Of a DNA stretch of 64,000 nt, positions 11,701 through 24,380 are shown piece by piece (within the stretch, counting starts at the first letter, position 1; each line of letters opens with the position of its first letter). The stretch comes from Anthonomus grandis grandis (Eukaryota > Arthropoda > Insecta > Coleoptera > Curculionidae). The DNA lies in contig NC_065549.1 of NCBI RefSeq assembly GCF_022605725.1, positions 15,662,114 through 15,726,113 on the forward strand, written 5' to 3'. The translations under genes and the position numbers were made by a program. Under the pieces are notes generated by a model. It was not told where the DNA came from, searched no databases, and saw nothing but the letters and a program-made list of their open reading frames with translations.

Positions 11701-12344
11701 TTTGTTTGAGTTCAACATGTGCACAGGGGCAAGAGGGTGTTTTGTTTACAAACATATTCATCGATTTTCTGTTGTCAATTTTACACGCATTTTCAAAAGA
11801 GGAAATTTTTAGCTACATGTCATATATATATATCATAATATTATAATGTAGGCAAAAGCTGGGACAATCGTTGTCATAAACGTAAAATAATAAAAACTTA
11901 TTAAGAATTTAATTTCCATAAAATTGCCTTTTGTTAGATAAGTACCTTTACTCTAATGAAGTAGGTTAAAAAAATGCATAAAGAGTTTAAAAACGGTAAT
12001 ATTGTTTAAATTTTAAAGCATAATCTATTAATTTAATAATAATTTATCATATAAATATTTCTTGACGACGGCACTGGTAAAGATTACTTGTGTTGGTGGA
12101 ATCAACGAGGCGATCGAGCGGCGTTGCGATGTTGTTGCCTTTTTCTCTAATATACGTTATCTACATTCATTTAACTTTGAATGTTGACTTCTTTATAGAG
12201 TATCTTATCATATTTTATGAAAAAAAAATGCTTCATATTATTATTAAAGAGGAATAGTATTGTTTTGCGGCTGTAAAAATAAGTGTGAAATTTTGATTAT
12301 ATTATAAGTGTTTTTTTTTTTACATTTCTACATAAACATTTGGC
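11701..12344. other. Insertion between RTE endonuclease halves
   Basis: About 640 bp of mostly AT-rich DNA splitting the RTE endonuclease. The only notable part is a GC-richer patch at about 12058-12150, whose plus frame reads LDDGTGKDYLCWWNQRGD, reminiscent of an OB-fold strand pair (DDGTG motif). It may be a retro-copied exon or coincidence. No element ends found. Confidence 0.35.
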
Positions 12345-12830
12345 ATCATTGCATCAGAGATGTTGCAAGCAAACAAACTGCCCATAGTTCCACGACAATG
12401 CTACATCTAGCCTTTCAATGTTGTAAGGACTTTCTCCTCTTTCATTTCTCTTTGCCTAGACCGTATCTTCCCACAACGCTATCAACTATACCCTGTCTTA
12501 TTTTGTCGTTAAAATCGCCCATGCTGATATTTATATCATGTTTTTTATGAGTTTTAATGAATCATCTAGGATCTAATAGAAATGTTATACTTCTACTGTG
12601 GGTGCGTGAATCTGAATGAAGTTCTGGAATTTTGCCATCAAACTTCACTGCATCCTAAATTATTGAAATATCGGCGTTTCATTTCTTGAATAATATTTGG
12701 TGTTTTCCCTAGTTGGTACATGCTTCGAATATTCCAGGTACCAATCTTTTTTACGATTGGGACATTATTGGCTGACCGAAGGATTCTTCGGCACCTTTTA
12801 CCACTTAAGGGGTACGCGAGACTGAGGATC
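12345..12830 (-). pseudogene. RTE-type LINE, N-terminal endonuclease
   Basis: Minus-strand remnant of the endonuclease start: KKIGTWNIRSMYQLGKTPNI with the catalytic Asn (about 12750), IQEMKRRY, and further on MGDFNDKIRQGIVDSVVGRY (about 12520, GDFN motif), then GESPYNIERL. Several frameshifts and stops. Together with 11222-11700 it makes one RTE insertion oriented minus. The text resembles RTE endonucleases commonly misannotated as craniofacial development protein 2-like. Confidence 0.75.
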
Positions 12831-14494
12831 TTCTGATTTTCAGCTATTCAGATGTCCTGGGGAAGTATTAGATACCAAATAGTTTCCCGTTGGTTTTTCT
12901 TATTAGTTTGAAATTATTAAATGAACAAATAGCAGTAATATGTTTGTTAAAGATAGCATTAATAATGGACTGAAGTTGTTAAGCGCAACCACCGTTAGGG
13001 CGCTAGTTAAAATAAACTAAGTTAAATATTTTCTTTGACAATTTTTAAAATTAAATCTTAAATACACATGTTAAAATATTTATCATGATATTTAAATTTA
13101 TAAATGTCTCACGAAATTCTCTAAGAAGTTAAGAAATGTAAAAATACGTTCTCTTTTAATGGGATTTTTAAAGAACTATCTAAAAAATAAATAAACTACC
13201 AAACATTTGCCCAGTAAGAAATTCTTTTGTAAAATCACTGTTTTGTCTATAATATCCAATCTAATAGCACTGTTTTTGTATTAAATATTTATTAATATAC
13301 ATATATAAAATTTAAATAAACAAACTGTGTTATAAGATTTGATATTAATGATGAAACCAGCTGTTATTCATGCATATCAATTTGGAAAACACTGATTTTT
13401 GAAAACAATTTCTTACTGGTAAGTAGTGTGGGGTGGGTGGGGGGGCAAGGGTAGGATTAATGAAAAATGTTTTTTTGCAGAAAATAATTGCCTTAGAAAA
13501 AATGCTTTATAAGAAAATTATAGGTAATAAAAAATCTATCATCGTGGTGTCTTGGTCACGATCAATGGCAATAAAAAAAATTAAAATTTAAGTCATATGT
13601 TTATTTAACGCATATATTTAAAAAAAATTAAAATTGTCGGTCGTGAAAATGGAGTATTACAGCAAGCAAATTTTAATTTGCAAGTTATTAGTTATGTGCA
13701 TGAATCGAATATAATCATTTCAACAAATTAATAGGTAAAATAAAAATACAAAAACTTGAATAACCGAAACGTTACAAATTTACGAATATTATAACGATGT
13801 AACTTTTATGACGACGTAAACTCATGAAATGTCATTTGAACAACACAACTCGGTATATCAAAAACGCAAAACGCAATGAAAAGTCACGCATGAATCATCA
13901 GAAATAACGTTATTATTGTTAGCACCTGCTCAAAGGCCTGAATCGAGAAGGAATTAAATAGAATACCAAGAGGCTTATGTTTATGGAATAAAAATAGTAA
14001 AGGTTATTATGAATTCTGATTATACATAACTTGCATAGATAATGCAGATATATTAAAATATTCATGCTCCAATGGAGCCTTAAGTTGTCTTCATCTTGTC
14101 TAGATGTAGATAGTAACATTTTATAATCTTCTTGTCTATGTAAAATCCCATCAAAATGAATACCCATTATGTTAAATTATGAAAGATAGATTTTACATAC
14201 ATTTTAAGTTAATTTAGTATTTCCAGATCTACTTTTATTTTGACTTGTAAAATGCAAAATTCGATTATCTTAAAATTTTAAATAGAATATTTTGTTTAAC
14301 AATATTCTAGGTTATGATTCAATAATTGAAAAATTTTAGCCTTGTTTTTGAAAAATTGGCTCATAAATAAAATTGTAAGAATAAATTCATTGAAAAAGTT
14401 GAATAAACAAACAATTAAAGAATTTCGGTCGCACAGATTTACTTAATGAATTTAATGAAAATTGATGAATAAATTCACTAAAAAAGTCGGATTA
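12831..14494. other. AT-rich stretch without recognised genes
   Basis: No coding motif or RNA gene seen. The 82-codon minus frame at 13919-14167 is unrecognised. A G-rich run lies at 13430-13451. Confidence 0.5.
13430..13451 (+). other. G-quadruplex-capable G-tract
   Basis: Runs of 4, 3, 7 and 3 guanines separated by 1-3 bases, matching the G3+ N1-7 pattern in otherwise AT-rich DNA. Only structural potential is shown. Confidence 0.5.
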
Positions 14495-14765
14495 CCGAAC
14501 AGATGGAGTAAATGATGTGCGCGAAATATAGGCCCGCCCATCGATGCAACCTTGGCAGATTTAGCCGAGGAGAATTATGCCTACTTATTTTAAATTATTT
14601 TACCGTACAGCTTTGCATTGTAAGCAGCTTTTTTTAAAATATAATACGGTCGCCTGTAAAATGGGTCCAAACCGATTTTGAGGTTGTGCCAGGTAATGAT
14701 ATAATAATCCCTTTTAAGTATTTTGTTATGCAAAGTTATGTTAATATATTGGGGTTTACTGAAAA

Positions 14766-14941
14766 GAATGCAAAATTATGTCCGAATACCGAATTTCATA
14801 ACCATAGGCCTACTTTGATTTTTACAAATTTCAATCTCTAATAATTAAATATGAATAAAAAAATTCATTGATACACAAAACGTAAAAATCAAAGTAGGTC
14901 TATGGTTATGAAATGCGGTATTCGGGCATAATTTTGCATTC
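14766..14941. repeat. 60-bp inverted repeat inside the TIR element
   Basis: Arms 14766-14825 and 14882-14941 match with three differences over 60 bp, around a 56-base spacer. Each arm contains TACTTTGATTTTTAC and AATTATG(T/C)CCGAATACCG. It may be a smaller fold-back element nested in the larger one. Confidence 0.85.
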
Positions 14942-15187
14942 TAAACAACCTTTTCTTATAAACTTTTTTTATATCTTGCCTAGAATTGTTACTTTACCCT
15001 CCACTTTACCTACTTATAAAATGTAAAAAATGTTCGTATCAAGGCAAGCTTGATTTAAAAAAAAATAATAATATGTTAAATTTTATTTTTAATCAAGCAG
15101 GTCTGGATGCCAAACGGTCAAATTTTAACAACAACATTTTTTGTCATTTTCACGTATAAATTCGCTCATCCTGGGACACACTGTATA

Positions 15188-15373
15188 TTAAAAATATTTA
15201 TTACCTGCTGCTTCTGCTGTAAACTGGACTTTTTGCACTTTGTTGTATGCTGGATAATCGTTATCACATGTTTTATATATGTTCATAATCACTTCCTTTT
15301 CAGCAATGGTCAAATGTTTTCGTACTCTTTTCTTGGGGGGTGACAATGGGGGTGTACGTGGCGCGCCAGCCAT
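15188..15373 (-). pseudogene. Transposase N-terminus remnant
   Basis: 61 codons from ATG at 15373: a Pro/Lys-rich start (RTPPLSPPKKRVRKH), then LTIAEKEVIMNIYKTCDNDYP. This aligns with the DD82E transposase at 36351 (LSLSEKVIILNVHDCIKHDYP), a DNA-binding helix region. The frame is lost after ~55 codons and the catalytic domain is missing, so this is a relic. Confidence 0.65.
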
Positions 15374-15589
15374 TATTTGTTAACAAACAAATTAACAAAA
15401 AAATAAACACAATCTCAACTTTTCAATATTGCGAAGATTCAAATATTCGAATAGCAGAAAATTCAACCAAAACGATCTAAAGCCGCTCGACTAATAAAAT
15501 TAAATAAAACCCCCTAGTCATGAACCCTATCGAGGCTCTAGGCCACACCTCCGGCGCAGAACGATCACGTGACCACTCCATCTGTTCGG

Positions 15590-18387
15590 TAATCCAAGTA
15601 AAAATTAGTTATAAAAAAGTTAAAAATGTTATAAAAACATAATATATTAAATAAAAGTGACAAAGTTGTGGTCATTTCAATTTAATCAATTAAAAAAAAA
15701 TTATCCAAGCTGCCATTCTTTCATTTTTGCAATAGATTTTAATGATAAAATTTATAATTTTTTTTAAATTTTGGCTTCTACGAGATCCTTTTTTGAGTAA
15801 ATTATCTAAAAAATAAATAAATTACCAACCATATTCTCTTGATCATTGTCGGTGGTATCCAAGATTTAACATGTGAATGTAGTAAGTAAATTATGCAGAA
15901 AAATAAGTTTTTTTTTAGTTTTATTAATTAAAATTGTTATTGATTTTCCAATTTGTTGAAAATAAAATTGAAATATTTTTTTTTGTATTTAGCGAATGAA
16001 ATCCCTAAGAATAAATTTTCTAATCTACTAATTTTCGAATAAAAATAAATTTAATTAGTATATTTTTAATAATAATAAGTATTTATTTACCATCAGTGCT
16101 ACATAAAGATACATAATAGGGATAAGAGTATAAATAGCTAAAATTCAAATTATGAAACGTTTGTAGGGAGGAAACTATAATCTAAAACTAAAACTATTCG
16201 AATAAAATAAAATATTGGATATTAAATAAAAGTAAAATAAAACAATTAATGTATAGATAAAATAAGACATTCACACATGCACTAAAATGAAATAAAATTC
16301 TATCTAAAATAAATTTTCTCAAAAGCCTCTTGTATTAATTTATTACATGTTTTAATAATCACAAGCAATTTATAATCTTTAGTAGTAATTATTTTATTAA
16401 TATTTATTCTTTTACTAAAATATTTGAAAAGTAAAGGTAAACTATAATGGAAAAAACCAATATCTCTAGATGAAAATGAATACAATTAAATTATAAACTT
16501 ATCATTAGGTTGGCCATTAAATAGTTCAATAATATAAGTAGAAAGAGACAATGAGCATTTTTCGATAAATAATTAAAATGTAATTTTTATAAATAATAAT
16601 AATTTGTCCTAGAATTCACAAGTTGAGAAAATATAAGTAAGATTTAAAACAAGATATCAACGAATACATTTTATATGTAATGCATCTATTTGTAGACAAA
16701 AATATATTATAAAAAATTTACTTTTTTTTGAGAATTTTTAAAAAATCTTTTATTGATTTATAATGAGATTTTTTTCATCCGATTCGTTAATAGCTTTTTA
16801 TTTTTATGTGAAAAAATTACGATTTCAATGTTCGCTAATTAAGCGATAAATCCGTACATATAGCAAATTTTTGAGCAAGTAAATAAAAAAGAAAATAAAC
16901 AATACATTCTACGTAAAAAAAACTACACGAAACTTAATATAATTAAATTTTAAAGTTATCATTAGACTGACAATTATTGAATAAATAAATCCACTGAAAA
17001 ATGATTGATAAATATGTAACTTTAACGAATATATTCGATAATAAAAAACTGTTAAAAATCATATTTATGATCCAAAATATATCGCCCATCGAATACATAA
17101 AAAAAAACCTGATGTCAACCTTAATTGGTTTAATAAAAATAAAACGATTGTATATCAAAAATTCCCACACAGAATAAAAATTCAATCTGATACTCGACTT
17201 CCTTAATTCCTCATTGTTTTCATCTTTTAATCAACACTAATTTTGTTTTGACGTAAACCCGCCTTATTGCAATTTTCTCTAATAAAGTAATTTCGTTCGG
17301 TTTCATAACGGCCTCAACAACGTGGGTACAGACTAAAGAGTAATTCATAATAAGCCTATGATGCATTGAAATTTATTGCTAAAATTAGACGTTAATAAAA
17401 GGTAGCCGCTTATTATTGAAATTGACTGGATGCTACTAGAATGATAAATAGGCTTTTCTATATGAACTACATTAGAGATGATGTATTTATTGTGCTACTA
17501 TATAGAAAAGGATAATGCGTTGGAATATTCTTGAATGTTAGCTGCTGGAAGGTGTGAAAAGTGTATCTTATAGAGATGAAAAGTCCTAGTAGAGAACATT
17601 TTTAAAATAACTTAGAAACCCATGGTAATTACTTAGGAATCCTTGAACATTTATTTCAAACCATTAGAAACTTTTAGAACTATGTTTAATATAATCACAC
17701 TGTTTTAAAGTAAAAAACCATTTATTTTTTCTTATCTATTTGGGGTATTTATTGAGTGTTTTTAGTAATCAGGCGACTTCTTCATTTTAATCAATCATTA
17801 CATTGAGATTCCCCTGTTACTTAATCTAAAAAAGAACATTTTTAGACAATCTCAATCAACATATTTGCATTTCTGAATGGATTGAAATGATTATTATACG
17901 AAAATAAATTAGTTCCAATTTTAAACCGAAGGTTGTCTAAGCAAAGTAACAGTTCCTCCTATCAGTAGATTTGAATTTTTGCGTCATTTTTTTTTACTTC
18001 ATGGTAAATAAAAGTCAAGGTAAAGAAATTTGCAAAATTTTATGTTGTTGGTCATCAACGGTTGTTCTTACTAAGACTGTGATAGAAATACGTGAGAATA
18101 TAGCATTTTTTTTTACAAATGTAAATCCAAAATTAACCAAGATAAACTTTTTTTGTAAAACAACATAATTATAAAAGCACCACTTAATTACAATCTTACT
18201 TATTTATTTTTTCGTCAGCGTTAATGTCATATCATGTTTAGTTAGTCTCGCCATTTGATCAATAGACTCTAATGCGTAGAACTTCGGATCGCTTTTCATC
18301 TATTCTTTAGGGTTAGGGTTTTTTTTCATCGAGTTTTTACAATTCTTCATATTTATCCAAGTGTAGTGGAATTGGACTAACAATATA
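15590..18387. other. AT-rich stretch without recognised genes
   Basis: About 2.8 kb with low GC and only short frames (for example 16943-17185 minus, 17971-18168 plus) that show no family motif. No repeats with clear ends and no RNA gene seen. Confidence 0.5.
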
Positions 18388-18407
18388 TCTTAAATAATAA
18401 TGATCAC

Positions 18408-18737
18408 ATGGTAAATGAATATATCTCAATATTGAATGCGCATGGGTTTTTTTCTTTATACGACGATATAACAAGACCAGAATCTCAAACATGTCTGGAC
18501 CATGTATTTCTCAAAACTAAACTTAGGGAAGTTAAGATTGAGCCGTATATAATTAATCATGATATTACAGATCACTTGCCCATACTAATAAATATTGAAA
18601 TGAAAAAAAAAACAGCTATAAAAACAAAGATGTTACAGAGAAAACCCGAGAGAAAACCATACATCAATCCATTAAGAAAATTAATTATGAAAAGTTATGT
18701 GACCTGGCACAAAGAGCGAAATGGGAGGAGTCTCTAA
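18408..18737 (+). pseudogene. LINE-B endonuclease C-terminus
   Basis: Open 109-codon segment with the last part of an APE-type endonuclease: LNAHGFFSLYDDITRPESQT, CLDHVFL, and ITDHLPILI carrying the catalytic DH. It runs into the Lys-rich linker (KKTAIKTK) normally preceding the reverse transcriptase. The N-terminal catalytic residues are absent because the element is 5'-truncated. Confidence 0.8.
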
Positions 18738-19136
18738 AATTTAATAACCCGGAAGCAGCAGTGGATAGTCTTGTAAGATCACAATAAACAATAAATTTAG
18801 GAAAATCAAACCATGGATAACAAATGGATTAATTATTTAAATGAGGACCAGAGATAAGCTAAAACTTTCACTAGGTAAATATCCGAATCCCCAAAAACTT
18901 AAAGAATATAAAGATTAATACTACAGAACTAGAGCAAAATAGTAAAAATATCAAAAAAATATATAATTTGGTAGTGATGCGTTTAATGAAAGCAAAGATA
19001 AAAAAGGAAGACATAAAATGCATTGAACTGGTAAATGGTACTAAGATAGCAGATCCTAAAAATTTAGCCGTGGTTTTAATACTTTTTTTATTCATGCAGG
19101 CTCTAAAATACCAGATACAGTAGCAAAGCCCTATCT

Positions 19137-19763
19137 ATGTATTTACCACCTGTGACAAAAAATGATGTAATTAAACATATAAGCTCCCTACAAAACAACT
19201 GCTCCCCAGGTAAGGATGGAGTAACATCAAAAGTAATAAAGTCTCTTCATTCATACCTATTAGAACCTCTAGTACATATTATAAATCTAATATTTCAGAC
19301 TGGAAAAGTACCACACCAGTTCAAAGTATCCACCGTAAGTCCCATCTTTAAATCAGGTAAAAAACAACACATGGCAAACTACAGACCTATAAGTACCATT
19401 TCTAACTTTGCCAAAATCTTTGAGAAATCTCTTAAAGAAAGATTGACATCTTATCTTAACCATAACAATATTTTATCAAAAAACCAATTTGGGTTTACCT
19501 TTGGTATGAACACAGTGGATGCCATGTATGAACTTGTGGGTACTATAACTGAACATCTAGACAAAAATAGTAAGTGCCTTGTGGCATTCCTGGACTTATC
19601 AAAGGCATTTGATACAGTCTGCCATTCAATCTTATTGGAAGTTCTGGAAAAATATGGTATACGAGGAAACGTTTTGTTACTCTTAAAGAACTACCTATCA
19701 AATAGGGTACAATACAAGGACTGGGGCGCCACAGGGCACTGTGCTGGGACCCATACTATTTAA
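19137..19763 (+). pseudogene. LINE-B reverse transcriptase fingers and palm
   Basis: 208 codons containing NCSPGKDGVTSKVIKS, YRPISTISNFAKIFE, NQFGFTFGMNT and the palm motif A (VAFLDLSKAFDTV). The frame breaks near 19725, just before the GVPQGTVLGP equivalent. The active-site box then follows at about 19815 in another frame as FSADDTS, so the usual Tyr/Phe-Ala-Asp-Asp has become Ser-Ala-Asp-Asp. Non-functional. Confidence 0.85.
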
Positions 19764-20025
19764 TATCCACATGAATGGTATAAATGAGATAGATTTACGT
19801 GGGGAGATAGTTTCAGCGCAGATGATACTTCTGTGGTTTTCTATGGGGACACATGGGAAGATGTTAAATCAAAATTTCAACATGGTCTGGCCTTAATAAA
19901 AAAATTTTTAGACACCTTTAAACTCACTCTAAATACAAAAAATCAAAGTTCATTACATTTTCTATAAAGGACTAATCCATAATTTTTATATTCTTAAAGA
20001 AGTTCTTTCAAGAAAAATACTGATT

Positions 20026-20400
20026 TTGATATATAAGGCTTTAATTGAACCATTACTAAGATATGGAATATTGCTCTGGGGCGCAGCTTACGAAAACAGT
20101 ATTGATGCACTTAAAATTGTACAGAATTCAATCATAAAAATAATGTTTAAAAAACCCAGATTGTTTAATGAATTGTATAAAGGTGATATAAGTGATATTA
20201 AGACAATTTTTATTGCAACATGTTGTTCCTATATACATAAACATCATTCTAAACAAACAATAAAAATAAAAATATACTCCTACCTAAAGTAAACCGAACA
20301 TTAAGTCAGCAAACAATATTCCTCTTGGGCCCAAATTTTATAACCTATTGCCAAATGAAATTAAGCAAGTAAAATTTTTTTAAAAGTTTACTGTCTTACT
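20026..20400 (+). pseudogene. LINE-B reverse transcriptase C-terminal region
   Basis: Open at 20026-20292 with the thumb-adjacent motif LIEPLLRYGILLWGAA and KIVQNSIIKIMFKKPR, typical of LINE C-termini. It continues in another frame with GPKFYNLLPNEIKQVK (about 20330-20375), the conserved end of these proteins. A deletion separates it from the palm. Confidence 0.75.
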
Positions 20401-20880
20401 AACTAATTATATTAAAATAAATAAAACAAAATTTGTGAGCTAACATATACTTTATTTAATATCAATTTTTTCCAGTTAATTTCTTGGTTTTTGTATGATA
20501 GATATAATGATCTACATATAATAAATCTTATCTAAAATGTGATCAAGGGCCAATCTCTAGAGCTCATTATATATGCATTATATATTATTAACTTACTTCT
20601 GTGTAATATACCTATACATTATAAATTCAGTATTATATTATGTAATTATTAGATACCTATACTAACTACAACTTGTAATGTAACTTGTAATCCAGCTTTG
20701 GTAAAATCAATTTTACTGTTTTTCTTTGTAGGGAGAATATTTTATGTATATTTAAGTTGAAGTATTATTTTGAATCATGTGGCACACACAGATTTCTCTG
20801 TATTTAGGTGTCATTTATGTCTATTGTATTTATATACTGTGCATTATTACCTAATACATTGAATTAAATTGAATTGAATA

Positions 20881-21604
20881 ATATTTTTACTTGATACTTA
20901 CTTTACTTAGAAAGATAATAGTTCAAAAAAAGGTATGCATATTTCTCTAGCCTCTAAAAGTATTTTCATAATTCTCCTTGTAATATTGCTCCTGTTATGT
21001 CTCAGAAATACCAAAGAATTTATATGTGACATTGCAAGATAACAAACTTCTAGAGCAAAATTGGTGATAGATCCACGAACTGTGGGGCAGAAGAGTATTG
21101 GTGTCTCTCCAGACTTGACCTTAATAGATGCTTGAATCAGATTATATGTTACAACATCCTAAAACATGGAACGTCACTGAATCAGCAGATGGCATCTTCA
21201 GAAAATGCTTTCGCAGCTCAAATAGAGCATCAAACAGCAAAATAGGAGAAGTAATTCAGTTTTGGTTACTATATTTTCAATGAAGCGATATTTCAATGAC
21301 TTGCTTAATATAGTCGAAGGAATTACAATCATAAACAACGTCTTCCAGGCCATTTTGTTTACTTTTCGTAAAAATAGTTTAATGAAATCAATCAAATTAA
21401 AATATATTACATATAAGTTATAAATTACAATACAATAATACCTCAAAACTTCATAATTATAACTAAACTAATAAGTACAATAAACAATATTTTGCCTAAT
21501 AATTAAAGCTAAATAAATACCTATATATCTACTTATATTTTCAGCCAACAGAGAAACGAAAAAGTGGGCATTAAAAGAAACAGAACAAAAATATAAAACA
21601 TGTT
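20881..21604. other. No gene recognised
   Basis: AT-rich sequence with only short uninformative frames on both strands. Confidence 0.5.
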
Positions 21605-22270
21605 GAGATTCAAATACAAAAAAAAATTACAAATGTTGTCTTGTTTTGCAGAATGAATAATTTTATTGGTGTTCTAGTTTTGGAATCACCTTTCATAACC
21701 AGCTTTTTAATAGAAAATGGCAGCATATTATATACTTTAGGCAGAAAACATGTAACAAATCTACAGCAAAATGAATTACTAAATTTGAGTGTGCAAAGAT
21801 TTTCTTTTAAATTCATTCTTGTGGAGTAACTATGTGACACAAGGGAAAAACTGTTATTTATTTTAGGAAAATAAAATATACTAATATTAAGGAGTATTTT
21901 TATTATTAGCATTGTGGGAATAAACATTTTAAATTAGTGTAATCATAGCGTCTTTCGTAGATCTATTCTTTTGAAATCCAAATTTATTATTATAGAAAAA
22001 AAAATTTTTTCAAAAAATTCGACAAATCTTGCTTAAGGCACTTTTCAAACAATTTGAATTTTCAAAAAATTATTTATCACTGAAATAGGTCTATAGTTGG
22101 TGGGTTGTCTTTTGTCTCCTGCCTTAAAGATTGGGGTAACTATAGATACCTTCCAAGCATCTGGAATTCCGCTAGATTCCAAGCTCTTATTAAATATATA
22201 CAACAAAGGTTTCACGAGAAATCTGTGATTATTTTGAATTAATGTAAGTTGAACTATAATTTTTTGTATT
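21605..22270 (-). pseudogene. LINE-C reverse transcriptase fragments
   Basis: Minus-strand fingers region at about 22270-21935 (LVKPLLYIFNKSLESSGIPD, VSIVTPIFKAGDKRQPTNYR, NKFGF-like text), followed at 21927-21610 by the C-terminal domain (SHSYSTRMNLKENLCTLKFS, FVTCFLPKVYNMLPFSIKKL). The palm with the catalytic aspartates is missing, so an internal deletion joins the two ends. Orientation is opposite to LINE-B. Confidence 0.75.
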
Positions 22271-23459
22271 AGTATTTGACTTGTTTCGTCAGCGGATGAG
22301 TTTCACAAGATAAAAAAAATACATTATTTTCAGAAAACTCTGCTGATGGTTTGACCAGAGCGTCAGATGTAGTCAGTGTTCCTCATATTCTGGAAGGTTT
22401 TATTAAAGAATTATCTTTTAATAAAGATGGAAAGATTACGGTACAATATTGATTCATATGGAATCGAAAGCAGTTTGCAATCGTCTCCTTCTCTAGGTCG
22501 ATGAATTGCAACACCGAAAGGAAAAGCGTCGGTGGCAAATTATAATAGTACCCAATAAACGTTTGTTTAGAGTCTTCCATGGGCTGAAGATAGTCTGGAA
22601 CAGCCTGCACGAATGGAATAATCTTTAATGAAATAGACTTAAAAGTTTATGAACATCGAAAATGTATAAAGTGCACATGGCATTCTTGTAGTCATCCAGT
22701 TTTATCTTTCAATATTGGCCAACTACAGAGACGCACTACAAGGCTATCAAAAGACGAGTATCATGGTCAGTATTGTAAAATTTTCACCAGACATTTTTGA
22801 CAACAGGTGGGTAAAAAGGATCACAGATGAAGATCCAAGATAAAATCTATATACATATGAAGGCATGTCAAATGGAAACTTTAAATTCAAAAAATACCCA
22901 AGTTTGCCATTTCAATTACCATTCAGTCTGTCTTACAAGCCTCAGCTAGATTAATATAGGTATTCTCTTCATAAGGTCATTTTACAAATAGATTTTATAT
23001 CACACCACCAATATACAATACCAATATAAATACTAAAATAAATTTACGCCATCAAGCTGCACCCATAAAACCTCTATTTCCTGTAAAACTATTAGCCGAA
23101 ATTAATGGAAAAAGTTTTAGTTATACTTAATGAGTTTGGCTAGTTTCTGAATAGCATAGATCGATAGCGAGGCAATCAGGCGTACATTTCGGTTTTAGAT
23201 AAATTAATAGATTATACTGATGGCAAACGATTTTTCGCTTTGTATATTCAAACACAAGATTTATATGAAGTCTGCAACTATTTTACAAATATTTGTTTAA
23301 AATGCTTTTACTTAACCTTTATGATTACGTCACAACAACATTTTCAAATGTTAACATTAATTTAAGTAGTTAAAAGTGTTTACTGAGCTCTTTCCAATTA
23401 GGTAGTACTTGCATATTTAATAGATTGTTAACACATGCTGTCTACACTTTATATTTATA
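22271..23459. other. No gene recognised; one coding-like patch
   Basis: Mostly AT-rich. Around 22720-22950 the plus frame is unusually open and polar (IFDNRWVKRITDEDPR, then YTYEGMSNGNFKFKKYP after one stop), but I recognise no family. A 75-codon minus frame at 22383-22610 is equally anonymous. Confidence 0.4.
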
Positions 23460-24326
23460 CAGTGCGTTCACGATGAAAGGAACAAATTCATTTAAAATTC
23501 AGGTATTTCATTAATGTTTTATTTTTTGGACACACCGATTAGTATTGTCACTTGCGCGTTTTTTTAAATAAATAATTTCTATGCAGGGTGCCTCAAGTAG
23601 AAACTATGGTGTCAACATTAATTTTTTTAATTAGAATACCCTGTATATTATGACATTTTACAATTCTATTATATATTCTGAATACCTATATTATATATTA
23701 TCATATCCTTATATATCCTATATTATATACCTGAATACCTTTGTATAGCAAACCATATGACTAAAGTCAATGGTTTGTCAAATATGACGTAGCAGACTAA
23801 CGAAACATGTGAAATTAAAATCGAATCCTTGGACCCTTTTTTTCGAAGTAACATTAAAAGGAGGTTACTTAGACTTTCTACATTTTGCAATTTTCCCTGC
23901 TTTAGTTGTTTTATTCCCTGATTCACAAGAGGCTGACATATCTAGTAACGAGATATGGCTTCAACAAGACCTCCTCACTTTGCGATCGTCGTTCGACAAT
24001 TTCTTGATGCAACTTTTCCTAACCAGATGGATTAGATGAAGAGGACCGATTGAGTGGCCACCAAGGTCACCGGATATAACCCCATTAGATTTTTTCTTAT
24101 GGGGCTTTTTGAAGTCAAAAGTTTATGTGAATAGACCAAATAATTAGACTAATCGATCCGCAAGTGAAGTAAATGGACAACAAATTGAACATCAGTTGCA
24201 ATAAATATTGTAAGCTTGCAAAAAACATGCAAGTGACAATGCTAATCGACGTGTCCGAAAAATAAAAGAAGAAAAAAAAACACCCGAATTTTAAATGAAT
24301 TTGTTCCTTTCATCGTGAATGCACTG
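23460..24326 (+). mobile_element. DD41D-type mariner relative, internally deleted
   Basis: An 867-bp element flanked by TA (23458-23459, 24327-24328) with ~42-bp terminal inverted repeats beginning CAGTGCGTTCACGATGAAAG, differing at one position between ends. The inside keeps only part of the transposase (about 23809-24150). A second, inverted fragment of the same family lies at 10905-11204. Confidence 0.88.
23809..24150 (+). pseudogene. DD41D transposase catalytic fragment
   Basis: Contains EIWLQQD (second aspartate, about 23950), frame-shifted HFAIVVRQFLDATFPN, then IEWPPRSPDITPLDFFLWG (third aspartate, about 24090) and LKSKVYVNRP. Aligning these blocks by eye gives about 41 residues between the two aspartates, as in the DD41D branch of the mariner superfamily. 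Several frameshifts and an early stop; the first aspartate and DNA-binding domain are not visible. Confidence 0.75.
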
Positions 24327-24380
24327 TATATGCCATTGTTATGTATAATAAACCTAGTTGAAATTTAAACTTTTACTGAC

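Larger units (their letters stand above)
14495..15589 (-). mobile_element. Non-autonomous Tc1/mariner-related element
   Basis: A 1095-bp element with inverted ends (CCGAACAGATGGAGT at 14495; complement ends at 15589), flanked by TA. The match extends to GGATTA/TAATCC, giving 21 bp. It contains the first ~60 codons of a transposase (minus strand, 15188-15373) and a 60-bp-arm hairpin, but no catalytic domain. It looks like an internally deleted derivative of a family related to the DD82E element at 36035. Confidence 0.7.
18388..20880 (+). mobile_element. LINE-B, 5'-truncated Jockey/CR1-like retrotransposon
   Basis: Plus-strand LINE beginning within the endonuclease (about 18388) and ending in a TTGAATTAAATTGAATTGAAT repeat tail near 20860-20880. 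Order: endonuclease end, linker, reverse transcriptase, C-terminal domain. Multiple frameshifts, stops and small deletions make it a fossil. No clear target duplication found. Confidence 0.85.

Noticed and set aside
22640..22950. Coding-like patch with Cys/His spacing and DNRWVKRITDED
   Set aside because: Stops in every frame and no family recognised; too weak to call a gene.
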